Shown: piece by piece, positions 29,583 through 39,100 of the stretch
Position numbering within the stretch: the first letter of the stretch is position 1
Layout: every line of letters begins with the position of its first letter
Assembly: GCF_001297775.1 (NCBI RefSeq)
Contig: NZ_LIFX01000014.1
Location: 1-64,000 of the forward strand
DNA from: Trabulsiella odontotermitis
Lineage (GTDB): Bacteria > Pseudomonadota > Gammaproteobacteria > Enterobacterales > Enterobacteriaceae
DNA length: 64,000 bases
Direction of reading: 5' to 3'
The notes under the pieces: model-generated
Database searches by the model: none
Seen by the model: only the letters and a program-made list of their open reading frames with translations
What the model was told of the DNA's origin: nothing
Program-made: the position numbers and the translations under genes

Positions 29583-30443
29583 ATGATAAAAAAACTCAAA
29601 TATTTCTCGACCTTACTCATCGCCGCCATCGCCCTGGTGATTGTCTGGCTGGTGTGGAATTACTACATGCAATCGCCCTGGACGCGCGACGGCAAAGTGC
29701 GTGCCGAACAGGTCAGCATCACGCCGCAGGTTTCAGGAAGTATTCAGGCGATAAATGTAAAAGATAACCAGCTGGTGAAAGCCGGCGACGTGCTGTTTCG
29801 CATTGACGATACGCCATACAACATTGCGGTGCTGAATGCCCAGGCGGAGCTGGCAAAGGCGCAGACCGATCTGGTGAAAGCCAACCACGAGGCCACCCGC
29901 CGTCGCAACCTGCCACAAAACTACATTTCCGCTGAAGATCTCGATACGGCAAACGTCACGGTGAAAGCGGCGAAAGCCTCTGTCGATGCGGCGCAGGCTT
30001 CACTGGAACACGCCCGCTGGCAACTGGCGCAGACGGTCGTCAAAGCGCCGGTCGACGGCTGGGTGACGAACCTCTCCACCCGCGTCGGCAGCTATGCCAC
30101 TGAAGGCCAACCGGTTTTTGCACTGGTCGACAGCCACTCGTTTTATGTCATTGGCTATTTTGAAGAGACAAAACTGCGGCATATCCGCGCGGGCGACCGC
30201 GCTGATATTATCCTGTACAGCAACAATCAAACGTTACACGGTCACGTTTCCAGCATCGGGCGCGCCATTTATGATCAGAGCGTAGAGAGCGACAGCGGCC
30301 TGGTGGCCGACATCAAACCCAACATTCCCTGGGTACGGCTGGCGCAGCGCGTCCCGGTACGCATTGAATTTGAAAAACTGCCGCCAGATATCACCCTGGT
30401 CTCAGGCACCACCTGTACCGTTGCGGTCGGCAGGAACGAATGA
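29583..30443 (+). CDS. ydhJ: YdhJ, HlyD/EmrA-type membrane fusion protein
   Basis: Periplasmic adaptor of 286 residues for the YdhK pump. It has one N-terminal helix (residues 9-28), a split lipoyl domain ([20 protein letters not shown] and [17 protein letters not shown]), a short helical hairpin between them and a beta-barrel domain. Closest known relative is AaeA. It starts six bases after ydhI and overlaps ydhK by four. Confidence 0.92.
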   Translation: MIKKLKYFSTLLIAAIALVIVWLVWNYYMQSPWTRDGKVRAEQVSITPQVSGSIQAINVKDNQLVKAGDVLFRIDDTPYNIAVLNAQAELAKAQTDLVKANHEATRRRNLPQNYISAEDLDTANVTVKAAKASVDAAQASLEHARWQLAQTVVKAPVDGWVTNLSTRVGSYATEGQPVFALVDSHSFYVIGYFEETKLRHIRAGDRADIILYSNNQTLHGHVSSIGRAIYDQSVESDSGLVADIKPNIPWVRLAQRVPVRIEFEKLPPDITLVSGTTCTVAVGRNE

Positions 30444-32455
30444 CCTTTCCTGCCCTGACGTGTCACTCACTGCCGTGGATTAAAGCCTCGCGGCCGCAAT
30501 GGCGATACGCTCTGCGTAACGGCATCGCCATGTGTCTTGCGCTCAGCATTGCTTATTACCTGAACCTCGACGAGCCGTACTGGGCGATGACCTCGGCGGC
30601 GGTCGTCAGTTTTCCCACGGTCGGCGGGGTGATCAGCAAAAGTTTTGGCCGTATCGCCGGGAGTCTGTTCGGCGCGACAGCCGCACTGATCATTGCCGGT
30701 CATACACTGACTGATCCCTGGTTTTTTCTTTTCAGCATGTCGGCGTGGATTGCGCTCTGCACCTGGGCCTGCGCGATGTTCACCAACAACGTCGCCTACG
30801 CCTTCCAGCTGGCCGGTTACACCTGCGCGATTATCGCCTTCCCGGTGATCAACGTGGTGGACCCGACCGAACTGTGGGACATCGCCCAGGCACGTGTCTG
30901 CGAAGTGATTGTCGGGATCCTGTGTGGTGGCACGATGATGATGATCATGCCCAGCACCTCCGACGGCACCGCACTGCTGACCGCGCTAAAAAATATGCAC
31001 ACCCGGCTGCTGGAGCATGCCAGTCTGCTGTGGCAGCCCGACACCACCGACGCCATCCGTATCGCTCATCAAAGCATTATCAGCCAGATCCTGACCACCA
31101 ACCTGCTGCGCATTCAGGCGTTCTGGAGTCATTACCGTTTCCGCCGCCAGAACAGTCTGCTCAACTACCTGCTGCACCAGCAACTGCGGCTGATCAGCGT
31201 CATTTCCAGCCTGCGACGGCTGCTGCTGAACTGGCCGACGCCGCCGGACAATGTCCGTCCGGTGATCGACGCGTTATTGCTGGAACTTGCCCGGCCCGGA
31301 AGCGATTTTTACAGCGTTTCCCGCATCATCGCGCCGCTGGCGCCGACCAGCCCACAGGATTACCGCCATCATGCATTCTGGCACCGGTTGCGTTATTTCT
31401 GCCGCCTGTATCTGAAAAACAGCGACTGGCTTAACCGGCTGGGAAACGCCACTGCCATCACCGAGTTTGACGTACCACAGGCACCCGCGCTGGCGCGGCA
31501 TACCGATCATGCCGAAGCGCTGTGGAACGGGGTCCGCACCTTTTGCGCACTGGTGGCCGTTGGCGCCTGGAGCATCACGACGCAATGGGATTCCGGCGCT
31601 TCCGCCCTGACGCTGGCGTCTATCTGTTGCGTGCTCTATTCCGCCTCGCCGTCACCGTTCAATTCGCTGACTCTGCTGATGCGCACGCTTATCCTGCTGT
31701 CGCTGTTCAGCTTTATCGTCAAATTTGGCCTGATGGTGCAGATCACCGAGCTGTGGCAGTTTCTGCTGTTTCTGTTTCCGCTGCTCACTACCATGCAACT
31801 ACTCAAACTGCAGATGCCAAAACTGGCGGGCTTATGGGGGCAACTGATTGTCTTTATGGGTTCGTTCATCGCGGTGACTAACCCACCAGTGTATGATTTT
31901 GGCGATTTCCTCAATGACAATCTGGCCAAAATTCTTGGTGTGGGGCTGGCATGGACGGCCTTTGCGATTCTGCGCCCTGGCTCGGATGCACGGAAAAGTC
32001 GTCGCCATATTCATGCGTTACGGCGTCACTTTGTTGACCAACTCAGTCGCCGCCCCGCCCATTCAGAACATGAATTTGAATCGCTGGTTTATCATCACAT
32101 CAGCCAGTTGAGTAACAGTAAAGACGCGCTGGCGCGCCGCTGGCTGCTGCGCTGGGGTGTGGTGTTGCTCAACTGCTCGCATGTGGTCTGGCAGTTACGC
32201 GAATGGGAAGCGCGGTCAGACCCGCTGTCACAGGTGCGTGACCTCTGTATTTCGCTGTTGCGGGATGTGATGAGCGAGCGCGGTGTCCAGCACCGGCCAC
32301 TGGCGTCATCGTTACAGGAATTGCAACGGATTTGCGATACGCTGGCGAAACATCACCAGCCAGCGGCGCGGGAACTGGCGTCGCTGATCTGGCGGCTGTA
32401 CTGCTCTCTTTCACAGCTCGAACAGGCACCGCCGGATGGGGCCATTGCGGAGTGA
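30440..32455 (+). CDS. ydhK: YdhK, FUSC-family membrane transporter
   Basis: Large inner-membrane protein of 671 residues, related to AaeB and the fusaric-acid-resistance family. Two clusters of hydrophobic helices (about 25-165 and 360-490) alternate with two cytoplasmic regions, the usual FUSC duplication. With YdhI and YdhJ it forms a likely aromatic-acid or toxin efflux system; substrate unknown. In E. coli sodC follows; here the next gene, ydhF, ends only 28 bp away. Confidence 0.92.
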   Translation: MTFPALTCHSLPWIKASRPQWRYALRNGIAMCLALSIAYYLNLDEPYWAMTSAAVVSFPTVGGVISKSFGRIAGSLFGATAALIIAGHTLTDPWFFLFSMSAWIALCTWACAMFTNNVAYAFQLAGYTCAIIAFPVINVVDPTELWDIAQARVCEVIVGILCGGTMMMIMPSTSDGTALLTALKNMHTRLLEHASLLWQPDTTDAIRIAHQSIISQILTTNLLRIQAFWSHYRFRRQNSLLNYLLHQQLRLISVISSLRRLLLNWPTPPDNVRPVIDALLLELARPGSDFYSVSRIIAPLAPTSPQDYRHHAFWHRLRYFCRLYLKNSDWLNRLGNATAITEFDVPQAPALARHTDHAEALWNGVRTFCALVAVGAWSITTQWDSGASALTLASICCVLYSASPSPFNSLTLLMRTLILLSLFSFIVKFGLMVQITELWQFLLFLFPLLTTMQLLKLQMPKLAGLWGQLIVFMGSFIAVTNPPVYDFGDFLNDNLAKILGVGLAWTAFAILRPGSDARKSRRHIHALRRHFVDQLSRRPAHSEHEFESLVYHHISQLSNSKDALARRWLLRWGVVLLNCSHVVWQLREWEARSDPLSQVRDLCISLLRDVMSERGVQHRPLASSLQELQRICDTLAKHHQPAARELASLIWRLYCSLSQLEQAPPDGAIAE

Positions 32456-32483
32456 AATACGCTCACTCCGCACGGTAACGCGA

Positions 32484-33380
32484 TTACGGAACGTCGTAGC
32501 CTAACGCGGCCTTACGGATGCGGAACCATTGCTGGCGGGTCATCTTCAGGTCGGCAGCGACAATCGCCGAGCGCACACGCTCAATCTTGCCGGAGCCGAT
32601 AATCGGCAGCGGCTGCGACGGCAGACGCATTACCCAGGCATAAACCACCTGTTCGATACTTCCCGCATTCAGCTCCTGAGCGATCGTCGTCAGTTCATCA
32701 CGCAACGGCTGGAAAGCCGCATCGTTAAACAGACGGCCGCCACCGAGGCAGGACCACGCCATCGGGCGGATACGCAACTGTTGCAGTTGATCCAGCGTAC
32801 CGTCGAGCAGCAGCGGCTGGTGAACCGGGGAAATCTCCACCTGGTTAGTCGCCAGCGTAAACGGCAGGCGGGACTGCAACAGCGCGAACTGCGCCGGGGT
32901 AAAGTTTGACACGCCGAAATGGCGCACTTTGCCGCTCTGATGCAGCGTCAGGAAAGCTTCGGCGACCTCGTCGGCATCCATGAGAGGATCAGGGCGGTGG
33001 ATCAGCAGCAGATCAAGCGCATCGGTTGCCAGATTCTTCAGCGACTGCTCGGCACTGCGCACGATATGGTCGCGATCGGTAATGTAATGGCCAATGACGT
33101 TTTCCGCCCGCGCCGTGGTGGCGATACCGCATTTGCTGACAATTTCCATCCGCTGACGCAGATGTGGCGCCAGCTTCAGCGCCTCACCAAAGGCCGCTTC
33201 GCACTGGTAGCCGCCGTAGATATCGGCGTGATCGACCGTGGTAATACCGAGATCGAGATGTTCCTCAATAAAACTGACCAACTGGCGTGGGGACATGTTC
33301 CAGTCCATCAGCCGCCAGTATCCCATCACGAAACGGGTAAATTCCGGCCCTTGCGGTGCCAGGGTAATTCGCTGAACCAT
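32484..33380 (-). CDS. ydhF: Aldo/keto reductase YdhF
   Basis: Predicted NADP-dependent oxidoreductase of 298 residues, the length of E. coli YdhF. The AKR tetrad region DHADIYGGYQCEAAFGEAL has the catalytic Asp and Tyr; LLIHRPDPL has the catalytic His; a Lys lies in VSKCG. The phosphate-binding GSGKIERVRSAI is near the C-terminus. Substrate unknown. Convergent with ydhK and followed upstream by ydhL. Confidence 0.93.
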   Translation of the reverse strand: MVQRITLAPQGPEFTRFVMGYWRLMDWNMSPRQLVSFIEEHLDLGITTVDHADIYGGYQCEAAFGEALKLAPHLRQRMEIVSKCGIATTARAENVIGHYITDRDHIVRSAEQSLKNLATDALDLLLIHRPDPLMDADEVAEAFLTLHQSGKVRHFGVSNFTPAQFALLQSRLPFTLATNQVEISPVHQPLLLDGTLDQLQQLRIRPMAWSCLGGGRLFNDAAFQPLRDELTTIAQELNAGSIEQVVYAWVMRLPSQPLPIIGSGKIERVRSAIVAADLKMTRQQWFRIRKAALGYDVP

Positions 33381-33428
33381 AACAGCTTCCTCAATAAAGA
33401 CCTGGGGAGAGTATACGCAAAATTATCG

Positions 33429-33668
33429 CTAAAACAGTGAGGGCTGCTCAGGATCTTCAGGAGGAACTGCTTTGGCTGCGCGTAATTTGCGCAGCAAACG
33501 CTGACGGCAGAGGCGGATCACCTCCTGCTTTTGGGCATCGCTCAGTGTTTGCCAGTGGAAACGCTCATCGCGGCTGCGCATGCAACCACGGCAGTAACCG
33601 CGCTCGTCTGACTGACAAATTCCCCGGCACGGACTTTGTACCGGAAAGAATTCCAGCTGTTCAGCCAC
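33429..33668 (-). CDS. ydhL: YdhL, DUF1289 cysteine-motif protein
   Basis: A 79-residue protein with the DUF1289 pattern CRGICQSDERGYCRGCMR, i.e. four cysteines likely to bind zinc or an Fe-S centre, then WQTLSDAQKQEVI. Function unknown. It diverges from nemR across the nemR operator region and reads toward ydhF, gap 48 bp. Confidence 0.88.
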   Translation of the reverse strand: MAEQLEFFPVQSPCRGICQSDERGYCRGCMRSRDERFHWQTLSDAQKQEVIRLCRQRLLRKLRAAKAVPPEDPEQPSLF

Positions 33669-33768
33669 ATCCCGCCCTCAGTTGGTTGATCATTCTTCTC
33701 ATTGAAGACGCTTCATCCGCCTTGCGCAACCTTTATTCCAAAAAAGCGTGGGCAAATTCAGCTTGCAT

Positions 33769-33784
33769 TAGACCGATCGGTCTA
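33769..33784. promoter_or_regulatory. NemR operator
   Basis: Perfect 16-bp palindrome TAGACCGATCGGTCTA, 14 bp before the nemR start. This is the NemR box known in E. coli. A related half-site, GACCGGTCTA-like, lies at 34425-34438 just before nemA. Confidence 0.9.
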
Positions 33785-33798
33785 CTACATTAGCCTCC

Positions 33799-34398
33799 AT
33801 GAACAGACATACTGATTGTGATACGCGTGAACACATCCTTACCATCGGTGAGCAGCTTTGCATGCACCGGGGTTTTACCGGGATGGGGCTCAGCGAGCTG
33901 CTGAAAACCGCCGAAGTCCCGAAGGGATCGTTCTACCATTATTTTCGCTCAAAAGAAGCCTTTGGCGTTGCCATGCTGGAGCGCTATTTTGAGGATTATT
34001 ACCGACGCCTGACGGTGCATTTTACCCAGGGCGAAGGCAATTATCGCGATCGTCTGCTGGCGTATTATCAGCACACCCTGACGCAGTTTATCGAGCAAGG
34101 GGTGATCGGCGGCTGCCTGACAGTCAAACTGAGCGCCGAAGTGTGCGACCTGTCAGAAGTGATGCGTGCCGAAATGAACAGAGGTGCGCAGAGGATCACC
34201 GCCCTGCTCGCACAGGCGCTGGAAAAAGGCCGTGACGATGGCAGCCTGGCGTTTAACGGCGAGGCCGCTGAACTGGCACAGGTGCTTTACTCGCTGTGGC
34301 TGGGTGCCAATTTGCAGGCCAAGATGTCCCGTAGTGCCTCAGCGCTGGAAAGCGCGCTGGCTCACGTAAGAACTCTGATTACCGCACCTGCCCTTTAA
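33799..34398 (+). CDS. nemR: TetR-family electrophile/HOCl-sensing repressor NemR
   Basis: Repressor of nemRA(-gloA), inactivated by reactive chlorine, N-ethylmaleimide and methylglyoxal. It is 199 residues, same as E. coli. The HTH is at about residues 27-50 (MGLSELLKTAEVPKGSFYHYF). The sensing Cys106 in GGCLTVKLSAEVC and the Lys of LQAKMSRS, both important in E. coli NemR, are present. Autoregulated through the palindrome upstream. Confidence 0.96.
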   Translation: MNRHTDCDTREHILTIGEQLCMHRGFTGMGLSELLKTAEVPKGSFYHYFRSKEAFGVAMLERYFEDYYRRLTVHFTQGEGNYRDRLLAYYQHTLTQFIEQGVIGGCLTVKLSAEVCDLSEVMRAEMNRGAQRITALLAQALEKGRDDGSLAFNGEAAELAQVLYSLWLGANLQAKMSRSASALESALAHVRTLITAPAL

Positions 34399-34405
34399 CA
34401 GGTGC
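34384..34405 (+). other. Stem-loop at nemR end
   Basis: GCACCTG / CAGGTGC with an 8-nt loop, spanning the nemR stop codon. No T tract. It may reduce read-through or stabilise the upstream message. Confidence 0.45.
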
Positions 34406-34451
34406 TTAAATTTACAACATCACCAGACGACCGGTCTACTCAGGAGTCACC

Positions 34452-35549
34452 ATGTCACAACAAAAAGTGTTTACCCCGCTGAAAGTGGGCGCGATAACCG
34501 TTCCGAACCGTGTGTTTATGGCGCCGTTAACGCGTCTGCGCAGCATTGAGCCGGGTGATATTCCGACGCCGCTGATGGGCGAATATTATCGCCAGCGCGC
34601 CAGCGCCGGGTTAATCATCTCCGAAGCCACGCAGATCTCCGCCCAGGCGAAAGGCTATGCGGGCGCACCGGGGCTGCACAGCCCGGAACAGATCGCGGCA
34701 TGGAAAAAAATCACCGACGGCGTGCATGCAGAAAACGGTCACATGGCTGTTCAGCTGTGGCACACCGGCCGTATTTCGCACGCCAGCATTCAGCCGGGCG
34801 GGAAAGCGCCGGTAGCGCCTTCTGCCATCAGTGGCGGTACGCGTACCTCGCTGCGTGACGAAAACGGCAGCGCAATTCGCGTTGATACCTCAATGCCGCG
34901 CGCACTGGAACTGGACGAGATCCCGGGGATTGTGAACGATTTCCGTCAGGCGATCGCCAACGCCCGCGAAGCCGGGTTTGATATGGTTGAACTGCACTCC
35001 GCCCACGGCTATTTATTGCACCAGTTCCTGTCGCCGACCTCCAACCATCGTACCGATCAATACGGCGGCAGCATCGAAAACCGCGCCCGTCTGGTGCTGG
35101 AAGTGGTGGATGCGGGGATTAAAGAATGGGGTGCCGATCGTATCGGGATCCGCGTCTCCCCCGTGGGCTCGTTCCAGAACCTCGATAACGGTCCGAACGA
35201 AGAAGCCGATGCGCTGTATCTGATTGAACAGCTCGGCAAACGCGGAATTGCTTATCTGCACATGTCTGAGCCTGACTGGGCCGGTGGTCAGCCTTACAGT
35301 GAAGCATTCCGCCGCAGCGTGCGCGAACGTTTCCACGGCCCGATTGTGGGTGCGGGTGCGTACACGATGGAAAAAGCCGACGATCTGCTCAACAAAGGGC
35401 TGATTGATGCCGTGGCGTTTGGTCGCGACTGGATCGCCAACCCGGATCTGGTGGCCCGCCTGCAGCGCAAAGCGGAACTGAACCCGCAGCGCCCGGAAAG
35501 TTTCTATGGCGGCGGCGCCGAAGGCTACACTGATTACCCTACGCTGTGA
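34452..35549 (+). CDS. nemA: N-ethylmaleimide reductase (old yellow enzyme family)
   Basis: FMN-dependent ene-reductase of 365 residues, as in E. coli NemA; it reduces maleimides, nitrate esters and other electrophiles in the cytosol. The FMN-binding [11 protein letters not shown], the [10 protein letters not shown] motif, the substrate-binding [14 protein letters not shown] motif and [10 protein letters not shown] phosphate site are all intact. Operon with nemR. Confidence 0.96.
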   Translation: MSQQKVFTPLKVGAITVPNRVFMAPLTRLRSIEPGDIPTPLMGEYYRQRASAGLIISEATQISAQAKGYAGAPGLHSPEQIAAWKKITDGVHAENGHMAVQLWHTGRISHASIQPGGKAPVAPSAISGGTRTSLRDENGSAIRVDTSMPRALELDEIPGIVNDFRQAIANAREAGFDMVELHSAHGYLLHQFLSPTSNHRTDQYGGSIENRARLVLEVVDAGIKEWGADRIGIRVSPVGSFQNLDNGPNEEADALYLIEQLGKRGIAYLHMSEPDWAGGQPYSEAFRRSVRERFHGPIVGAGAYTMEKADDLLNKGLIDAVAFGRDWIANPDLVARLQRKAELNPQRPESFYGGGAEGYTDYPTL

Positions 35550-35560
35550 TCCCTTCATTG

Positions 35561-35584
35561 ATAGCGGCGGTCATCCGCCGCTAT
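35561..35584 (+). other. Stem-loop between nemA and gloA
   Basis: ATAGCGGCGG / CCGCCGCTAT with loop TCAT, a 10-bp perfect stem. Without a T tract it looks like a processing or partial-termination element that lets some nemRA message reach gloA. Confidence 0.55.
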
Positions 35585-35632
35585 ACTACTGCATTGTTCT
35601 GAATGTATTGATATCAATGATAAGGGGATTTT

Positions 35633-36040
35633 ATGCGCTTACTTCACACCATGCTCCGTGTAGGCGACCTGCAGCGTTCCATCGAGTTCTACACGAACGT
35701 CCTCGGCATGCAATTGCTGCGTACCAGCGAAAACCCGGAATATAAATATTCTCTCGCCTTCGTCGGCTACGGCGCGGAAAGCGATGAAGCCGTCATTGAA
35801 CTGACCTACAACTGGGGTGTTGACAGCTACGACATGGGCACTGCGTTTGGTCATATTGCCCTGAGCGTTGAGAACGCGGCGGAAGCCTGCGAACGTATCC
35901 GCAGCAACGGCGGCAACGTCACACGCGAAGCGGGCCCGGTAAAAGGCGGCACCACCGTGATCGCTTTTGTTGAAGATCCGGATGGCTATAAAATTGAGCT
36001 GATCGAAGAGAAAGATGCCGGCAAAGGCCTCGGCAATTGA
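35633..36040 (+). CDS. gloA: Glyoxalase I (lactoylglutathione lyase)
   Basis: Nickel enzyme turning the methylglyoxal-glutathione adduct into S-lactoylglutathione. The product has 135 residues as in E. coli, and the four metal ligands are at His5, Glu56, His74 and Glu122. It lies 83 bp after nemA and is co-transcribed with nemRA in E. coli. AAGGGG before the ATG is the ribosome site. Confidence 0.97.
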   Translation: MRLLHTMLRVGDLQRSIEFYTNVLGMQLLRTSENPEYKYSLAFVGYGAESDEAVIELTYNWGVDSYDMGTAFGHIALSVENAAEACERIRSNGGNVTREAGPVKGGTTVIAFVEDPDGYKIELIEEKDAGKGLGN

Positions 36041-36053
36041 TCCCTCGTCTCCA

Positions 36054-36079
36054 CGGGCGCTGCGGCGCCCGCTCTTTTA
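36054..36079 (+). terminator. Terminator after gloA
   Basis: CGGGCGC / GCGCCCG stem with loop TGCG followed by CTCTTTTA. Confidence 0.75.
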
Positions 36080-36149
36080 TCCCCCGCTACAAAGATCAGG
36101 CAAAATTTGCCATAATGCGCGCTACTTTTTTTACGTCTAAGAGATTCTG

Positions 36150-36794
36150 ATGTCCGACAACGCTCAACTTAATGGTCTGTGCGACCGTTTCCGTGGTTTT
36201 TATCCCGTCGTGATTGATGTGGAAACGGCCGGTTTTAACGCCAGTACGGATGCGCTGCTTGAAATCGCCGCCGTGACGTTAAAAATGGATGAGCATGGTT
36301 GGCTGATGCCGGACAATACACTGCATTTCCACGTCGAGCCGTTCGAAGGCGCCAACCTTCAGCCGGAAGCGCTGGCGTTCAACGGCATTGACCCGAGCAA
36401 CCCGCTGCGTGGCGCGGTGAGCGAACATGATGCGTTGCATGCGATTTTCAAAGCGGTGCGCAAGGGCATCAAAGAGAGCGGCTGTAACCGGGCGATCATG
36501 GTGGCGCACAATGCGACTTTCGACCACAGCTTTATGATGGCTGCCGCAGGTCGCGCATCGCTCAAGCGTAACCCGTTCCACCCGTTTGTCACCTTTGATA
36601 CCGCCGCGCTGAGCGGGCTGGCGCTCGGGCAGACCGTTCTGTCAAAAGCCTGTACCGCCGCCGGAATGGAATTTGACAGCGCGCAGGCGCACTCTGCCCT
36701 GTATGATACCGAACAGACCGCCATCCTGTTTTGCGAAATCGTTAACCGCTGGAAGCGTCTGGGCGGCTGGCCTCTGGCGGCGCCTGCTGAATAA
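36150..36794 (+). CDS. rnt: Ribonuclease T
   Basis: DEDDh 3'-5' exoribonuclease that trims tRNA, 5S and 23S rRNA ends. It has 214 residues (E. coli 215). [10 protein letters not shown] carries Asp23 and Glu25; the later acidic residue lies in [11 protein letters not shown] and the catalytic His in AHSALYDTE. In E. coli the helicase gene lhr follows; here a terminator and convergent grxD follow directly. Confidence 0.96.
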   Translation: MSDNAQLNGLCDRFRGFYPVVIDVETAGFNASTDALLEIAAVTLKMDEHGWLMPDNTLHFHVEPFEGANLQPEALAFNGIDPSNPLRGAVSEHDALHAIFKAVRKGIKESGCNRAIMVAHNATFDHSFMMAAAGRASLKRNPFHPFVTFDTAALSGLALGQTVLSKACTAAGMEFDSAQAHSALYDTEQTAILFCEIVNRWKRLGGWPLAAPAE

Positions 36795-36797
36795 CAG

Positions 36798-36837
36798 GCA
36801 ATAAAAAAGCGAACGTTTCAGTTCGCTTTTTTATTGC
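36798..36837. terminator. Bidirectional terminator rnt/grxD
   Basis: A 17-bp perfect stem whose arms include AAAAAAGCGAAC and GTTCGCTTTTTT, loop GTTTCA-type, giving a T tract on either strand. Confidence 0.92.
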
Positions 36838-36845
36838 CGGAAAGC

Positions 36846-37193
36846 TTACTCCGCTTTCGGCTCGTCTTCTTTGTACTTCGCCGCGGTCTCTTTGATCAGC
36901 TGCTGCAGTTCGCCGCGCTGATACATTTCAATCACGATATCGCAGCCGCCAACCAGTTCGCCGTCAACCCACAGTTGCGGGAAGGTCGGCCAGTTTGCGT
37001 ACTTCGGCAGTTCCGCGCGGATATCCGGGTTCTGCAGGATGTCAACGTAGGCAAAACGTTCGCCACAGGCAGAGAGCGCCTGTACAGCCTGGGCAGAAAA
37101 ACCGCAGCTTGGCAGTTTCGGCGAGCCTTTCATGTAGAGAAGGATCGGGTTTTCAGCGATCTGGCGTTGGATTTTTTCAACAGTAGTGCTCAT
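36846..37193 (-). CDS. grxD: Monothiol glutaredoxin 4
   Basis: CGFS-type glutaredoxin of 115 residues, as in E. coli, which binds and transfers [2Fe-2S] clusters, often with BolA. The active motif is LPSCGFSAQ with Cys30. The C-terminal QLWVDGELVGGCDIVIEMY is the cis-Pro/glutathione-binding side. Lone gene, divergent from mepH. Confidence 0.97.
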   Translation of the reverse strand: MSTTVEKIQRQIAENPILLYMKGSPKLPSCGFSAQAVQALSACGERFAYVDILQNPDIRAELPKYANWPTFPQLWVDGELVGGCDIVIEMYQRGELQQLIKETAAKYKEDEPKAE

Positions 37194-37532
37194 TGTCTTT
37201 GCTTCCTTTAACTTCTTTTACGGCCGTAGTCAGACATTGTATCGTCTCTGGCTTGCGACAGAAAATAACATTTTGTTCACTCTTCATTATTTTATCGTCT
37301 GTCGCGATAAGTTGCCTTAAAAATATCCCTTTATCGGCATCTGTGACGAAAAGTTGAGCGTTATGTTTCCAGATGTCACTGCGCTGATGATTTTTTTTGC
37401 ACTCGCTTACGAAACGTTATTTTAGATGCAAAAAGGCTATTAACATTTTGTGATTTTATGCATTAGAATCGAGGCGTTTTGAAAATCATACGCAGGCATG
37501 ATTGCTGCCTGCCATAATCAGAGGACTGCTCA
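37194..37532 (+). promoter_or_regulatory. AT-rich divergent region grxD-mepH
   Basis: This 339-bp stretch holds no gene I can support. A GCAGGCA / TGCCTGC stem-loop at 37492-37512 lies in the mepH leader, 20 bases before the start. The region is AT-rich and should contain both promoters; no clear operator was seen. Confidence 0.4.
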
Positions 37533-38342
37533 GTGGCGCGGATAAATAAAATCTCGATCACGCTCTGTGCTTTACTGTTTACATCGCTCTCATTTACACC
37601 ATTGTCGCATGCGTCTCAGCAGGCGCGCGCCTCGGCGACACAAAAAACGCAACTGGCGAAAACCACCGAACCTAAGAAAAAAACCACCAGCCAGAAAAAC
37701 AAAAGCAAAACCACCGCCAAAAAAACCAGCAAAAAAACCATCGCATCAACCAGCAAGAGCAAGAAGAAAAACGCCGCATCCGCCACTGTTTCACGTAAAA
37801 CCACCGCTTCCGCAGATAAACGTACTGCGGCGAAAGTGACGCAGAAATGTACCACCACCCGCAACAAGAAAAAGAAATGCGTCAGCATGAGTGATAAAAA
37901 GCCGATGAAGCTGGCGGATGTGCATAAAGCCCGCGTGCAGAAAGCGCAAAAAACGGCAATGAACAAACTGATGGGCCAGATTGGCAAGCCGTATCGCTGG
38001 GGCGGCACCTCCCCGCGTACCGGTTTTGATTGCAGCGGTTTGATTTACTACGCGTATAAAGATCTGGTCAATATCCGCATTCCTCGCACGGCGAATGAAA
38101 TGTACCACCTGCGCGACGCCCGCCCGGTAAACCGTAGCGAGCTGGAAAGCGGCGATCTGGTGTTTTTCCGCACTCGCGGTCGCGGTACTGCTGATCACGT
38201 CGGCGTGTATGTCGGTAATGGCAAGTTTATCCAGTCACCGCGCTCCGGCCGTGACATCCAGGTCACCTCGCTGAGTGAAGATTACTGGACCCGCCACTAC
38301 GTCGGCGCCCGCCGCGTGATGACACCTAAGACGATCCGCTGA
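37533..38342 (+). CDS. mepH: Peptidoglycan DD-endopeptidase MepH
   Basis: NlpC/P60 cysteine peptidase that cuts 4-3 cross-links during cell-wall growth. It is 269 residues (E. coli YdhO 271). A signal peptide ending near PLSHA is followed by about 110 residues very rich in Lys, Thr, Ser and Ala, then the catalytic domain with Cys in FDCSGLIYYAY and His in ADHVGVYVGNG. The start is a GTG at 37533 after AGAGGA, as in E. coli (MARINKISITL). The basic low-complexity linker likely spans or binds the wall. Confidence 0.93.
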   Translation: MARINKISITLCALLFTSLSFTPLSHASQQARASATQKTQLAKTTEPKKKTTSQKNKSKTTAKKTSKKTIASTSKSKKKNAASATVSRKTTASADKRTAAKVTQKCTTTRNKKKKCVSMSDKKPMKLADVHKARVQKAQKTAMNKLMGQIGKPYRWGGTSPRTGFDCSGLIYYAYKDLVNIRIPRTANEMYHLRDARPVNRSELESGDLVFFRTRGRGTADHVGVYVGNGKFIQSPRSGRDIQVTSLSEDYWTRHYVGARRVMTPKTIR

Positions 38343-38344
38343 TC

Positions 38345-38374
38345 CTTGCCCTGACGCAAACGTGTCAGGGTAAG
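38345..38374 (+). terminator. Terminator after mepH
   Basis: CTTGCCCTGAC / GTCAGGGTAAG stem with an 8-nt loop; the following TTCCTCTTTT is moderately T-rich. Confidence 0.65.
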
Positions 38375-38474
38375 TTCCTCTTTTGTCACCCCTTTCAATT
38401 TGTTACCCTACCCTTACCCACTACAGGGTTATTCCTGTCTGTTGGGACAATTAACTATAAAAAGGAGAGTAGCA

Positions 38475-39056
38475 ATGTCGTTCGAATTACCTGCATTACC
38501 GTATGCAAAAGACGCCCTGGCGCCGCATATTTCCGCAGAAACGCTGGAATATCATTACGGAAAACACCACCAGACCTACGTCACTAATCTCAACAACCTG
38601 ATCAAAGGGACGGCGTTTGAAGGTAAAACGCTGGAAGAGATTGTACGTTCTTCTGAAGGTGGCGTGTTCAACAACGCCGCTCAGGTCTGGAACCACACGT
38701 TCTACTGGCACTGCCTGGCGCCGAACGCGGGCGGCGAACCGACCGGTGATGTTGCAGCCGCCATCAACAAGGCCTTTGGTAGCTTCGCCGAGTTTAAAGC
38801 GAAGTTTACCGACGCCGCAGTGAAAAACTTTGGCTCTGGCTGGACCTGGCTTGTTAAAAATGCCGATGGCAGCCTGGCGATTGTTTCCACTTCTAACGCC
38901 GGTACGCCACTGACGACAGACGCAACGCCGTTGCTGACCGTCGATGTGTGGGAACATGCGTATTATATTGACTACCGTAACGCCCGCCCGAACTATCTCG
39001 AGCACTTCTGGGCGCTGGTAAACTGGGGATTTGTTGCTAAGAATCTGGCAGCATAA
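38475..39056 (+). CDS. sodB: Iron superoxide dismutase
   Basis: Cytosolic Fe-SOD of 193 residues, as in E. coli. Metal ligands (counting Met1) are His27 in EYHYGKHH, His in WNHTFYWHC, and Asp/His in DVWEHAYY. The ribosome site and start context AAGGAGAGTAGCAATGTC equals that of E. coli, where the sRNA RyhB pairs and shuts off translation under iron starvation; conservation suggests the same control. The longer in-frame reading upstream is leader. Confidence 0.97.
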   Translation: MSFELPALPYAKDALAPHISAETLEYHYGKHHQTYVTNLNNLIKGTAFEGKTLEEIVRSSEGGVFNNAAQVWNHTFYWHCLAPNAGGEPTGDVAAAINKAFGSFAEFKAKFTDAAVKNFGSGWTWLVKNADGSLAIVSTSNAGTPLTTDATPLLTVDVWEHAYYIDYRNARPNYLEHFWALVNWGFVAKNLAA

Positions 39057-39062
39057 ACCAGA

Positions 39063-39096
39063 ACGCAGAAGGGGCAATCCCTTCTGCGTATTTTAT
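39063..39096. terminator. Terminator between sodB and ydhP
   Basis: An 11-bp stem, ACGCAGAAGGG with CCCTTCTGCGT, followed by ATTTTATT. Confidence 0.85.
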
Positions 39097-39100
39097 TCAA

